DNA of 64,000 nt from Candidatus Rokuibacteriota bacterium (GCA_016188005.1 JACPIQ010000104.1:1-64000), one strand, 5' to 3'. Positions 17,181 to 25,547 are shown, counted from the stretch's first letter. The notes: a model not told the origin generated them from the letters alone. Numbers and translations are program-made.

Positions 17181-17966
17181 ATGCCACGTACCGAGTTCTG
17201 GACCGACCGCACCGTGGGCTGGTACGCCCGCGCCCTGGCGCGGAGCGACTTCGCCGCCAAGGTGGTCGCCGCCATCGGGCCCGCCCTCGCTGGCTGCCGT
17301 GACGCCCTCGACGTCGGCGCTGGCTGCGGCGCGCTGGCGCTGCCCCTGGCGCAGCGCCTCGAGCGCGTGACGGCGCTTGAGCCCTCGCCGGCCATGGCGC
17401 GAGGGCTCAGGCAGGCCGCTGCCGCGGCGGGGCTCGGCAACGTCACCGTCGTGGAGGCGGCGTGGGGAGAGGTCGACGTGGCGCCCCACGACCTCGTGGT
17501 CTGCGCCCATGTGGGCGAGCTGCTGAAGGCCGGCTCGGCCTTTCTCGCCGCCACGCCGGCCCTGACCCGCCGGCTCCTCGTTCTGGTGAGGGACGCGCCC
17601 CGGGCAGAGGACCAGGACAAGTTCTTCTACCGGGAGCTGTACCCGGCGCTGCTCGGCCGGGTCTACGAGCACCGCTCGCATGCCAGCGAGACGCTGGCGG
17701 GGCTCCGGGCCGTCGGCATAGAGCCCCGAGTGACGACCATCGAGTACTCCTCGGACCAGCCCTTCGAGGACCTCGACGAGGCCTGCGACTTCTGGATGAC
17801 CTACATGGGGCTGGAGGGACAGCCGCCCCGGGACTACCTCAAGGGATTTCTGAGTGAGCGTCTCGTAAAGACTGACGGCAAGTGGAGAGCGCCGTTCAGA
17901 AAGACAGCCGTGCTCTTCATCTGGTCACCAGGTCACCCCGTGCGGCGTCCCGGGCGGCCCGGATGA
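17181..17966 (+). CDS. SAM-dependent methyltransferase
   Basis: A 261-residue class I methyltransferase. The SAM-binding loop DALDVGAGCGALALPLA is near residues 38-54, followed by an acidic residue after strand 2 (VTALEPSPAMARGL). The ATG at 17181 has GGCGCGGG ahead, a weak site, so the start is moderately sure. The last 50 bases overlap the end of the convergent URO-D-like gene. The methyl acceptor is unknown. Confidence 0.75.
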   Translation: MPRTEFWTDRTVGWYARALARSDFAAKVVAAIGPALAGCRDALDVGAGCGALALPLAQRLERVTALEPSPAMARGLRQAAAAAGLGNVTVVEAAWGEVDVAPHDLVVCAHVGELLKAGSAFLAATPALTRRLLVLVRDAPRAEDQDKFFYRELYPALLGRVYEHRSHASETLAGLRAVGIEPRVTTIEYSSDQPFEDLDEACDFWMTYMGLEGQPPRDYLKGFLSERLVKTDGKWRAPFRKTAVLFIWSPGHPVRRPGRPG

Positions 17967-18855
17967 GCGGGGGGAAGCTGTAGGTCGGCACGGCGCAGCC
18001 TGGGGCCACGAAGAAGCCCGAGGGCCCGGCCGCCGCCCTGGCGCGTTGCACCTGCTCCCGGATCACCGCGGCCGATACGTAGGGGAAGTTCACGTGGTCG
18101 ATGCCGGCCATGAGGGGCAGCGGCGTGAGCTTGCGCACCTCGGCGATGCCGGGGCCCCCATGGAGATCGGACCAGGACAGTGCATGCACCGGGTAGTCGA
18201 GGAGCCGGTCGAGGTAGAGGGCCTCTCCATGAGCATGCAGTACGTGGCACTCGCCGAGCCCCCGCACCGTCTCCAGCAGGGCGAGGTCGAAGGGGCGCAT
18301 GAAGCGCTCGAACTGCTCCCGCGTCAGGCTCTCGGCCGTGGCCGGCACCGAGAAGAAGATGCCGGCGGCGCCGCGCTGGAGACTCGCCCGGGCATAGGCG
18401 ATGAGGTTGTCGTTGACCACCTGGAGGGCGCGCTCCAGCGCGGTGGGGTGATCGGTCATGAGGGCGCCCATGGCCTCCTTGACGAGGTTGCGGCGCAGCG
18501 TGTTCCACGCGTTGAAGACGGTGTCCACGAAGAGCGCCTGGCCCGACAGCGCCCGGGCGATCAGCTCGACGGCCCTGAGTTGAGTCCCCAGCGGCGTCTC
18601 CAGGGGATCGAAGGGGCCCAGGCGCGCGAGGTCCGCGGGCGTGGCCATGACCTCCAGCCCCGCGGGCATCGGGTAGTCGTAGTCGTTCATGACCTTGAGC
18701 AGATCCAGATCGTAATGGGCGAAGAAATCGAGATGCACCTGGGCCGCCCGCTCGGCGGGCGCGTGCTGGTTGCCGAAGTGGTACCACATGGTGAAGGGGG
18801 GCCGGTCTGGCGCCTTTCCGGCCAGGGCCGCTCGAACACGCTCGATCTTGTTCAT
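17917..18855 (-). CDS. Uroporphyrinogen decarboxylase-family protein (URO-D fold)
   Basis: A 312-residue URO-D superfamily protein. It opens with NKIERVRAALAGKAPDRPPFT, the usual first helix and loop, and has a DYDLLKVMNDYD-like segment and a late HAHGEALYLDRLL stretch. In methyltransferase members of this family (MtaA, CmuA-like), a late His/Cys region binds zinc and the partner is a corrinoid protein. The strict HemE signature is not obvious, so it is more likely a corrinoid methyltransferase or uncharacterised member than the heme enzyme. The start has GGGAGGCC ahead. Confidence 0.75.
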   Translation of the reverse strand: MNKIERVRAALAGKAPDRPPFTMWYHFGNQHAPAERAAQVHLDFFAHYDLDLLKVMNDYDYPMPAGLEVMATPADLARLGPFDPLETPLGTQLRAVELIARALSGQALFVDTVFNAWNTLRRNLVKEAMGALMTDHPTALERALQVVNDNLIAYARASLQRGAAGIFFSVPATAESLTREQFERFMRPFDLALLETVRGLGECHVLHAHGEALYLDRLLDYPVHALSWSDLHGGPGIAEVRKLTPLPLMAGIDHVNFPYVSAAVIREQVQRARAAAGPSGFFVAPGCAVPTYSFPPLIRAARDAARGDLVTR

Positions 18856-18922
18856 GGGGCCTCCCGTGGCCAGAGCCTGGGGGTACGCCTTCCGCATCAC
18901 GGGGTCGTTGACCCGGGTTCGC

Positions 18923-18944
18923 CGTCGTGTCGGCGAGCACGACG
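18923..18944. terminator. GC-rich hairpin, possible terminator of the 19003-19533 gene
   Basis: The arms CGTCGTG and CACGACG pair perfectly around an 8-base loop. It lies 60 bases beyond the stop of the minus-strand gene at 19003 and upstream of the URO-D-like gene. There is no T-run, so intrinsic termination is only a possibility. Confidence 0.3.
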
Positions 18945-19002
18945 CGGCCGGCGTGGACGATTCTAGACCAGGGCGGTGAGGCGGACCAGCGTTGACGCGA
19001 GG

Positions 19003-19533
19003 CTACCGGAGCGTGAGGCCGGCATCCTCGGAGAACTCGATCAGCAGCGCCTGCCCCGGCTTGATCTCCACGTCCTTCTCGAGCGTGAAGCGGCGCGGCC
19101 GGTCCTGGTCGCGGTCGGCGTGGCCGTCGGCGAGGGTGACCTGGAGCCGGCGGCCGCCGGGAGCGACCGGGACTTCCTCGTAGGCGAAGGTGGGGCCGTC
19201 GCCGCGGAGGCCGCCAGGCGAATAGCTCTTCCGGAGCCGGGGTTGGCCGTCCACCGACGAGCGCAGGAAGGCCCGGAGGTCGTCGGCGTAGAAGAAGTAG
19301 ACGACGGCGGCGAAGAGTGGCGGCTGGAGGAGGGTCAGGATCAGCGTGTCGAGGCGGTGCTGCCGCGTCTCGGCGTTCCAGCCGAAACAGGCGGTGAGGA
19401 GCGTGTCGGCCCACGGCCCCATGCCGGGACCCACGAGCAGGAAGGCCACGGTCAGGGCCCCGAGGCCGAACATGGCCAGGAGCAGACAGGGCGCGAACAG
19501 CCGGTGGGTGAAGAACTCCGTCGGCGTCGTCAT
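19003..19533 (-). CDS. Membrane protein of unknown function
   Basis: A 176-residue protein with two hydrophobic segments (about residues 9-34 and 54-73) and a C-terminal soluble domain rich in beta-strand-like sequence. I do not recognise a family. The start MTTPTEFF has GGGAGGGAGAG directly ahead. It is monocistronic; the perfect 26-bp palindrome at 19552-19577 begins 18 bases upstream of its ATG and could be an operator for it. Confidence 0.65.
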   Translation of the reverse strand: MTTPTEFFTHRLFAPCLLLAMFGLGALTVAFLLVGPGMGPWADTLLTACFGWNAETRQHRLDTLILTLLQPPLFAAVVYFFYADDLRAFLRSSVDGQPRLRKSYSPGGLRGDGPTFAYEEVPVAPGGRRLQVTLADGHADRDQDRPRRFTLEKDVEIKPGQALLIEFSEDAGLTLR

Positions 19534-19551
19534 CTCTCCCTCCCTCGCGCC

Positions 19552-19577
19552 CCAGTGTGCCCCCGGGGGCACACTGG
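19552..19577. promoter_or_regulatory. 26-bp perfect palindrome (possible operator)
   Basis: CCAGTGTGCCCCC is followed directly by its exact reverse complement, with no loop. It lies in the 5' region of the minus-strand membrane protein and at the start of a 418-base gap before the radical SAM gene. It could bind a dimeric repressor. A zero-loop hairpin is a poor terminator, so an operator is favoured. Confidence 0.4.
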
Positions 19578-19697
19578 CCGTTATGACGGAGATCATCCTC
19601 GCCCGGCGCGGGCACCCGGGCTTCGCCACGCCCGCCCCCGCCGGAAGCTCGGGTGGCGCGACCTACCTCGGGCGATTCGTGAGCCCGTCCGTTGACG

Positions 19698-19838
19698 GCC
19701 GGGGGGGGAGGTCCTCCCCGTGGAACCGTGGCTTCTGCGCGCTGCCGGAGCCGGCGCCCTCGATCTCGTGGCTCGTTCCGTGGCGTGGCAGCGGGTGGCG
19801 ACTCAGCGTGTTCCGCGGGGAGGACCTCCCGCCCCGGC
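19698..19838. repeat. 141-bp element bounded by 29-bp inverted repeats
   Basis: The left arm (19698-19726) and right arm (19810-19838) are reverse complements at 27 of 29 positions. Each contains an internal near-palindrome, GGGAGG-T/A-CCTCCC. Within the 83-base spacer the arms continue to pair loosely (GCTGCC on both sides). It could be a MITE-like insertion, or a long hairpin in the leader of the radical SAM gene. No clear target-site duplication was seen. Confidence 0.55.
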
Positions 19839-19865
19839 AGCGCGTCGGCAGGAGCTGGCAATTCC

Positions 19866-19894
19866 TTGCGTTGGGGCGGGGGGTCGGGTATGAT
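19866..19894 (+). promoter_or_regulatory. Possible sigma70-type promoter for the radical SAM gene
   Basis: A -35-like TTGCGT at 19866-19871 and a -10-like TATGAT at 19889-19894 are separated by 17 bases. The predicted transcript would start about 50 bases before the GTG at 19952. If used, the transcript starts downstream of the 141-bp inverted-repeat element. Confidence 0.4.
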
Positions 19895-19951
19895 CCGCGG
19901 GACCTCAGCGGGCGTGGGCTCTCCAGGCGCCGCGGGGGTCAAGACAACCAC

Positions 19952-21517
19952 GTGAAGATCTGCCTGATCGCGCCGAGGAATCCCGAGTCCTTCTGGACCT
20001 TCGACCGTATCCTGCCGAGCCTCGGGAAGCGCTGTGCCTTCCCGAACCTCTCGCTGCCCACGGTGGCGGCGCTCACGCCGCCGGGTCACGAGATCGTCTG
20101 CTGCGACGAGAACGTCGAGCCCATCGACTGGGACACTGACGCCGACATCGTGGGGATCACCGGCTACGTGGTCCACAAGACGCGCATGTTCCAGATCATC
20201 GAGGAGTTCCGCCGGCGCGGGAAGTTCGTGGTGGCCGGCGGACCCTTCGCCTCGCTCTGCCCCGAGGAGTTGCGCGGGCGCGTGGACGTGCTCTTCGTGG
20301 ACGAGGCCGAGTACACCTGGCCGCAGTTCATCCGGGACTTCGAGGCGGGCTCGTGGCAGGCGGAGTACCGGCAGGACGAGAAGCCGAGCATGCTGGACTC
20401 GCCGCTGCCGCGCTTCGATCTCCTCAAGGTCGGGCGCTACCGCAGCATGGCCATCCAGTTCGCCCGCGGCTGCCCCTTCAACTGCGACTTCTGCGACATC
20501 ATCGTCATGTACGGCCGCCGCCCCCGGACCAAGTCGGTCGCGCAGGTCATGACCGAGGTGGGGGAGATCCACCGGCTCGGGGTGCGGAACATCTTCGTCG
20601 TGGACGACAACTTCATCGGCAACAAGAAAGAAGCCAAGAGGCTCCTCATCGCCCTCGCCGAATGGCAGACCGCCCGCGGGTACCCCGTGGAGTTCATGAC
20701 CGAGGTATCGCTGAACGTGGCGCAGGACGACGAGCTGCTGGCCCTCATGAAGCGGGCCCACTTCGCGACCATCTTCGTGGGCATCGAGTCTCCGCGCAAG
20801 GCGAGCCTCGAGTCCACCGGGAAGACCCAGAACATGCGGGAGGACATCCTCACCTCGGTCCACCGCATCCAGGCCGCCGGCATCGAGGTCATGGCCGGCA
20901 TGATCGTCGGGTTCGACGGCGACGACGCGGAGATCTTCGAGGAGCAGTTCCGCTTCATCCAGGACGCCCGCATCCCCATCTCCATGACGGGCATGCTCAA
21001 CGCGGTGCCGAAGACTCCGCTCTACGACCGGCTCAAGAAGGCGGGGCGCCTCATCGCCGAGTCTGTGGGCGACCAGTTCGTCTTCACCAACATCGTGCCG
21101 AAGGGGATGTCGCGGCTCGAGCTGTACGAGGGGTACCGGCGGCTCCTCGAGCGGCTCTACGACTACGGCAACTACCGCCGCCGCTCCATGGCGCTGATCC
21201 TGGGGCGGGGGGCGCGCGACGGCTCCCGGCTCGTGGCGGCGCGCGGGGACCTGGCGCTCTTCCTCCGGATCGTCTGGGCCTGCGTGCTCAACGCCTCGCC
21301 CCGGCGCGCCTGGCTGACGGTGTCGATGATCCTCGAGACCGCTCTCCGGCGTCCGCGCCGCGTCCGTGACGCCGTGACGCTGGCGCTGATGCACAAGCAC
21401 CTCTACGAGTACTCCCGCCACACGGCCACGCGGCTGGAGGCGCTGATCCGCGAGCTCCGGGAGCTGCCGGCCGCGGGGCTTCTGCCCCTGGCCGAGGCGA
21501 AGCCCGACCCCTCGTAG
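19952..21517 (+). CDS. B12-binding domain radical SAM protein (DUF4070 / HpnP-like family)
   Basis: A 521-residue class B radical SAM enzyme. An N-terminal cobalamin-binding domain covers about residues 1-140 and lacks the His of the DxHxxG motif, as is usual in this group. The radical SAM core has CPFNCDFC (C-x3-C-x2-C) near residue 170 and VVDDNFIGNKKEAKRLL. A C-terminal DUF4070-like region follows. Hopanoid C-2 methylase HpnP belongs to this family, but many members have other or unknown substrates. The GTG start is chosen because the B12 domain begins there (VKICLIAPRNPESFW). Confidence 0.85.
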   Translation: MKICLIAPRNPESFWTFDRILPSLGKRCAFPNLSLPTVAALTPPGHEIVCCDENVEPIDWDTDADIVGITGYVVHKTRMFQIIEEFRRRGKFVVAGGPFASLCPEELRGRVDVLFVDEAEYTWPQFIRDFEAGSWQAEYRQDEKPSMLDSPLPRFDLLKVGRYRSMAIQFARGCPFNCDFCDIIVMYGRRPRTKSVAQVMTEVGEIHRLGVRNIFVVDDNFIGNKKEAKRLLIALAEWQTARGYPVEFMTEVSLNVAQDDELLALMKRAHFATIFVGIESPRKASLESTGKTQNMREDILTSVHRIQAAGIEVMAGMIVGFDGDDAEIFEEQFRFIQDARIPISMTGMLNAVPKTPLYDRLKKAGRLIAESVGDQFVFTNIVPKGMSRLELYEGYRRLLERLYDYGNYRRRSMALILGRGARDGSRLVAARGDLALFLRIVWACVLNASPRRAWLTVSMILETALRRPRRVRDAVTLALMHKHLYEYSRHTATRLEALIRELRELPAAGLLPLAEAKPDPS

Positions 21518-21524
21518 TCCCCCG

Positions 21525-21725
21525 CTACCGGAGCCTGAGCAGGAGGACGTCCCGGCCCATCTGGGCGTGCTCGTCCTTCTGCGCGTCGTCGTGGATGGAC
21601 ACCGCGAAGTGAAAGGGGCCGAGGGTGACGACGTACTCGTCGCCGCGCCTCAGCCACTCCTGGACGGGGAGCGTTCGCCCGTCCCAGAGATGCAAGAGCG
21701 CGGCCGCGAGGAGCGCCAGCCTCAC
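21525..21725 (-). CDS. Small secreted or membrane-anchored protein
   Basis: A possible 66-residue protein from a GTG at 21725: a hydrophobic N-terminus (RLALLAAALLHLW) then a charged tail ending in GRDVLLLRLR. It is in line with the barrel-like gene upstream and ends 7 bases from the convergent radical SAM stop. No family is recognised and no clear ribosome site is seen. Confidence 0.4.
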   Translation of the reverse strand: MRLALLAAALLHLWDGRTLPVQEWLRRGDEYVVTLGPFHFAVSIHDDAQKDEHAQMGRDVLLLRLR

Positions 21726-21754
21726 GCGCCCCGCGCGGCGCGCGAGGTGCGCGG

Positions 21755-22582
21755 CTAGAAGCCTCGGGTGAGGATGACGATGAGGCTCCAGTCGACCTCC
21801 CTGGCGCTCGTCACCGGGAGGTGGATCCCGGCCCGGAGATTCCACCCCTCGGCGGGTTCCACGCTCACTCCGGGGGTGAGGTAGAGCTGTACCCGCTCCG
21901 TCAGAGGATCGCCCCGGTGGAGGACCGTCACGCTGTTCAGCTCGAGCAGCGCCGCCAGCCACTCCAGCGGGGAATAGGTCACCGTGAGATTGGCCGTGAC
22001 GCCATGCTCCTTGTGCGGCCTTACCGGATCGCCACCCTCCTCCTCCGGCTCCTGCTCCCGCGGGCGGTTGATCTGCCAGCGATAGAAGACATCCGCCTGG
22101 ACGCTCCACGCGCCCAGCCCCTTGCCCGCGGCGAGGAAGGGCGCCACGGCGAATTGCCCGCCCAGCTCCCGCCGCTCGCTCCCGGTGGGGAGGGTCAGGG
22201 CAAGGCCTCCGGCAAGGGCGAACTGCTTGGCGGGCAGCAGCACGGGGGCGTATTTCAGCATGAGGCCCACATCGCCCATGCCGGCCTCGGTGGGCTCCGG
22301 GCCCACGGGGTCGCGGACGACCACCGGAAGCACCAGCTTGACGCCGAAGGACGGCACGGGCGCGTACTGGAGACTGCTCAGGCCGAAGACGTATCCCCAC
22401 TCCGTCTCGGACTTCGACATGGTGAAGCTTCCCTCGACCTCGGTGCCGGGCACGGCGCCCTCGGTGATCAGGGTCGCGGGCAGGCTCACGCTCTCGGCCT
22501 CCTCGCCCCAGGCGGCAGGAGCGTGGGGAGACATAGCAAGGACCAGCGCCAGGAGAGCTGCCGTGACGATTCGTGATGTCAT
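21755..22582 (-). CDS. Outer-membrane beta-barrel-like protein (transporter/MetA-pathway-like)
   Basis: A 275-residue exported protein. It has a signal peptide (RIVTAALLALVLAMSPHAPA, cleavage near AWG-EE) and then alternating hydrophobic/polar strands typical of a 12-strand barrel, for example GDVGLMLKYAPVL, FALAGGLALTLPTGSE and WSLIVILTRGF at the C-terminus, ending in an aromatic residue as barrel proteins do. The ATG at 22582 has AGGAG 8 bases ahead. It resembles the phenol-degradation MetA-like barrel group. Located after NrfD and cytochrome c genes, it may be the outer-membrane part of an electron or solute route, an inference. Confidence 0.7.
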   Translation of the reverse strand: MTSRIVTAALLALVLAMSPHAPAAWGEEAESVSLPATLITEGAVPGTEVEGSFTMSKSETEWGYVFGLSSLQYAPVPSFGVKLVLPVVVRDPVGPEPTEAGMGDVGLMLKYAPVLLPAKQFALAGGLALTLPTGSERRELGGQFAVAPFLAAGKGLGAWSVQADVFYRWQINRPREQEPEEEGGDPVRPHKEHGVTANLTVTYSPLEWLAALLELNSVTVLHRGDPLTERVQLYLTPGVSVEPAEGWNLRAGIHLPVTSAREVDWSLIVILTRGF

Positions 22583-22674
22583 CGAGCTCACTCCTATTTT
22601 AGCAGGAGCTTCAGTGCGTTCCGCCCCGTGTGCGAGTGCTCCTCATCCCCCTCGTTGTCCGAGAGGAGATGGGC

Positions 22675-22698
22675 GATCCGCCATCTCCCCTCCGTTGG
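22675..22698. terminator. Strong hairpin after the NrfD-like gene
   Basis: The arms GGAGATGG and CCATCTCC enclose 8 bases, and pairing extends further outwards with a bulge. It lies 16 bases beyond the NrfD-like stop on the minus strand, before the barrel-like gene. There is no T-run, so it may be an attenuator or an mRNA stabiliser instead of a terminator. Confidence 0.35.
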
Positions 22699-22713
22699 GC
22701 GCGCCCTTGACGC

Positions 22714-24009
22714 TCAGCGAGAGATCGCCGGCTCGCTGGGCGGCGCCGTCCGGCCGAGAAGCACCCAGGCCAGGAGCCCGATCGCGTAGACCGCCAGCGT
22801 CGCCAGGACCTCGAACGGTCTCGGCGCGTACCCCCCGTTGCCGTAGAGCGGGTGTGCGTGGCCGAGGGCCGTCGTGATGACCAAGCTCCATCGCTCGACC
22901 AGTACGGCCACCACGACCAGGAGGGCCGCGAGCCCGATCCGGGCTGTCGTCGGACCCCGTGGCTGCGCGAGCAGGAAGAACGGAGCCATCACCCCTCCCA
23001 GGAGCGCAAACCAGAAGAACGGGGCATAGGCGCCTCTCACCAGCTCCGCGAAGAGATGGGCACCCGCCGGCTCCCGCGTCGCGATGACCAGCTGCATTTC
23101 GAGGAAGAGGCTATACCCCAGGATCGGGACGAGGAGGAGAAGAACGCGTCCCAGCCCGAGGATGATGTGCTCGCTCACCTGGAACCCGAGGAACGCCCGA
23201 CTCACGACCGCGGTGACGACGACGAGCGCCAGGCTGGAGGCCAGGGAGGAGACGTAGAACAGGGCCGCGACGGCGACAGCGTACGCCCCGAGCTCGGCGT
23301 CCAGGAGGCCGATGATCCAGGCCGGGACCGAATGCAGGAGCACGACCGCCGGGACGAGGATCACGGTGAGCTGGCCGAGGGTCGGCCCGCGCGCCGGGGT
23401 CGTGTACGCGAGGGCGAGGCCGAGCGCCACCAGCCGGTAGACCATGCGTGCTGGCAGCCGCGGCGCGAGCGAGAGAAGCAGGTCCGCGCGGGTGGCGAGG
23501 TAGCCGAGGGCGAGGGCGTTGGCCAGGTACGTGGCGAGGATCATCAGGTGGAAGCCCGGGACCCGGGTGAAGCGGATCCCGCTCAGGAGGTGCCAGAAAT
23601 GTCCGAGCTGACCCAGGTCCAGCGCGAGAAAGACCGTCGCCACGAGCAGGCTCGACATCGCGCCCAACTCGGCGATACGGGCCACCGGCCTTGCCCGCTC
23701 ACCTCCGAGGGCGTGCGCCATCGTCCCGACGACGATGGCCCCCGCCCCGGCTCCAATGAAGAAGATGAAGTTGACGAGGAAGAGTGCGCAGGTCACGTGA
23801 TCGCCGATCCGCGCGGAGGCCAGCCCCACTCTCGCGGGAAGGGAGTGGAGGAAGATCGCCAGCGTGAATCCGAGGAGCAGCGAGTATACCTTCCGGCCGC
23901 CGATCAAGGGGAGACAGCATTCCCGTCCCCGGGGCCCGGGCGACGACTCGGACTTGAGGCAGGCGAGCGGGTCAGGCAGCTGCGAGCCCCTGAAGGTGGG
24001 ACGCTCCAT
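22714..24009 (-). CDS. NrfD/PsrC-like polytopic membrane subunit
   Basis: A 431-residue protein with about ten hydrophobic helices beginning near residue 40 (SLLLGFTLAIFLHSLPARVG). This is the layout of NrfD/PsrC/HybB quinone-interacting subunits. The start has GGAGGCGATGC ahead. It follows a di-heme cytochrome c gene on the same strand, with no FeS or molybdenum partner next to it, so electrons could pass directly between the quinone pool and the periplasmic cytochrome. The alternative is a partner complex encoded elsewhere. Confidence 0.8.
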   Translation of the reverse strand: MERPTFRGSQLPDPLACLKSESSPGPRGRECCLPLIGGRKVYSLLLGFTLAIFLHSLPARVGLASARIGDHVTCALFLVNFIFFIGAGAGAIVVGTMAHALGGERARPVARIAELGAMSSLLVATVFLALDLGQLGHFWHLLSGIRFTRVPGFHLMILATYLANALALGYLATRADLLLSLAPRLPARMVYRLVALGLALAYTTPARGPTLGQLTVILVPAVVLLHSVPAWIIGLLDAELGAYAVAVAALFYVSSLASSLALVVVTAVVSRAFLGFQVSEHIILGLGRVLLLLVPILGYSLFLEMQLVIATREPAGAHLFAELVRGAYAPFFWFALLGGVMAPFFLLAQPRGPTTARIGLAALLVVVAVLVERWSLVITTALGHAHPLYGNGGYAPRPFEVLATLAVYAIGLLAWVLLGRTAPPSEPAISR

Positions 24010-24044
24010 GCATCGCCTCCGCCACGGCGATGGCCCCTGCCGGG

Positions 24045-24227
24045 TCACTCGTAGCTGATCGAGAGTCTCCCGAACAGCTCGTTTCGCCAGCCGACCGCCG
24101 AGCCTCGTGCTTCGAAGTCGGTCCCCCGGTACTCGACCCCCGTCTGAACCGTGAACCAGGGGCGCTTCGCCGCACTCCGAGGGCACGCCCGGCACCCAGC
24201 CCTCCGGCCGCGGCGTGCGACCCCCGC
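24045..24227 (-). pseudogene. Possible remnant of an outer-membrane barrel C-terminus
   Basis: After the cytochrome c stop the same frame stays open for 60 codons. Its end reads like a beta-barrel terminus: WFTVQTGVEYRG, then ARGSAVGWRNELFGRLSISY, then E-stop. It has no start codon or ribosome site of its own. It may be the tail of a deleted barrel gene. Nothing else is seen in this 218-base gap. Confidence 0.3.
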
Positions 24228-24986
24228 TCACTTCTCCGGCAGGGTCTGCGAGTAGGCCAGGATGTCGAGGACATCTTGCAGGCTCCACCCCAGCTCCACT
24301 CCGGTGAGCATCGGTGGATCCGACCCTGGCTGGCCGGAACGGACCTTGTGGATGAACTCCCAGGGATTCTCGTTGGCCACCGTCCCCACATACTCGGGTT
24401 CGGCCGGCTTCCCGAAGTTCAGCTTGGTTCCCTCGGGACCGTGGCAGGCGGTGCAAACCATGGCCAACTGCTTGCCATGGGCAACGTCCGCTTTCATCGG
24501 CTTCTTCGTCTTGGCGTCAACAACGCTGGCCAGATCGACCAGCCCGTGCTTCAGGAAGGTGGCGAGGTTGGTCAGCGCAGCCTCATCCAGCACCGGAGAG
24601 AAATCGTGCTTGGGATTGGTGGAGCCCTTCAGGATGGCCTTGAGCTGATCCACGCTCTTGGCCTGGGCGGCCAGGACCCCCGGGAACCCGGTCTTGTGGG
24701 AGCCGGACCCGTAGAGGCCATCCGTCCCCCGATAGTCCCAGCCATGACATTCCTTGCACCGCCACGTATCCAGCCCCTTCCGCTTGTTGGTGGTCTGCGT
24801 CGCCCACAAGGGATGATTGCCGGCGGGCTCCTTCACGCCGGCCACCGCCTTCCACCACTTGTCGTAGAGCTTCCCCCCCACGGCCACGCTGCTCGGCGAC
24901 GGGCCCTGCGCCGCGGCGATGTTCGTGAGGGCGAGTCCGGCGGCCATGAGCCAGACGCAGATCCAAACGATCACGGTGGACTTCAT
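24228..24986 (-). CDS. Periplasmic di-heme cytochrome c
   Basis: A 252-residue exported cytochrome. A signal peptide (residues about 1-26, ending AAA-QG) is followed by heme sites C77-K-E-C80-H81 and C178-T-A-C181-H182. Later methionines (for example in DPPMLTG) may be axial ligands. The start has GGGAGGACGAACG ahead. It sits between a receiver-domain gene and the NrfD-like gene and probably exchanges electrons with that membrane subunit in the periplasm. Confidence 0.85.
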   Translation of the reverse strand: MKSTVIVWICVWLMAAGLALTNIAAAQGPSPSSVAVGGKLYDKWWKAVAGVKEPAGNHPLWATQTTNKRKGLDTWRCKECHGWDYRGTDGLYGSGSHKTGFPGVLAAQAKSVDQLKAILKGSTNPKHDFSPVLDEAALTNLATFLKHGLVDLASVVDAKTKKPMKADVAHGKQLAMVCTACHGPEGTKLNFGKPAEPEYVGTVANENPWEFIHKVRSGQPGSDPPMLTGVELGWSLQDVLDILAYSQTLPEK

Positions 24987-25024
24987 CGTTCGTCCTCCCT
25001 TTCTCCGTCGTGCCCTCGAGACCG

Positions 25025-25405
25025 TCACGGCGACACCGTTCGGGCCAGGGCCAGTTTGACGCTCTCCTCCAGTCGGGCGATGGCGATGGGCTTCTCCAGG
25101 ACCGCCCGCACCAGCCCCTGGGTCTCCGCCGCCCGGACCTCCGGACCGGAGATCGAGACCAGCGCGATGACGCCGAGGTTGGGGAACTCCGACCGCAGCC
25201 GGCGGACCTGGGCGAGCTCCTCCGGCCCGAGCTCCTCCAGGTCGGCGACCACCACGGACACCGGGAGGCGCCGGAGCCGGGACTCGGCCTCCGGCCAGCC
25301 GAGCGCCCGGGCCACCAGGAGCCCGTTCCCCGTCAGGGCCCGCGTCAGGCCCTCTAGGCTCGTTGCATCAGGCGAGACCACCAGCACCGATTCTGGCTGA
25401 ACCAT
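25025..25405 (-). CDS. Stand-alone receiver-like domain protein
   Basis: A 126-residue single receiver domain. The acidic pocket is weak (VLVVSPDA instead of DD), a phosphoacceptor-like D is in VVVADLEEL, S is in ALVSISG, and the conserved K is in VLEKPI. No output domain is present. It comes after the kinase and sigma54-activator genes and ahead of the cytochrome gene, so it may be a phosphate sink or partner of that two-component system. Confidence 0.75.
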   Translation of the reverse strand: MVQPESVLVVSPDATSLEGLTRALTGNGLLVARALGWPEAESRLRRLPVSVVVADLEELGPEELAQVRRLRSEFPNLGVIALVSISGPEVRAAETQGLVRAVLEKPIAIARLEESVKLALARTVSP

Positions 25406-25420
25406 CGGGCCTTCACGGGC

Positions 25421-25436
25421 AGCACAGGTCGGGCCA
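25421..25436 (-). promoter_or_regulatory. Weak sigma54-type -24/-12 match upstream of the receiver gene
   Basis: On the minus strand the sequence is TGGCCCGACCTGTGCT, with GG and GC 10 bases apart and a 13/16-type match to the sigma54 consensus. The predicted start is only about 5 bases before the ATG at 25405. It is weaker than the GGCAC-N5-TTGCW sites elsewhere in the window, but it lies beside a sigma54-activator gene and two direct repeats. Confidence 0.35.
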
Positions 25437-25547
25437 GATTCGGAGGTGGCAAGGCCCCGGCGTGAAACGAGGCGTGAGACCCCTTCCGGAGCGGGAGGTT
25501 GGGCGACACGACTGGGGCGACGCCCGGGGGGAGCTGCAACGTCGGAT

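Noticed and set aside
19856-19869. TGGCAATTCCTTGC before the radical SAM gene, looking like a sigma54 site.
   Set aside because: GG and GC are only 9 bases apart; the strict sigma54 spacing is 10. A sigma70-like pair overlaps it and fits better.
17933-21421. A minus-strand frame open for 1162 codons across this region.
   Set aside because: It is a shadow of the URO-D-like and radical SAM genes caused by GC-rich codon use; it has low-complexity Arg/Pro/Gly sequence and no domain.
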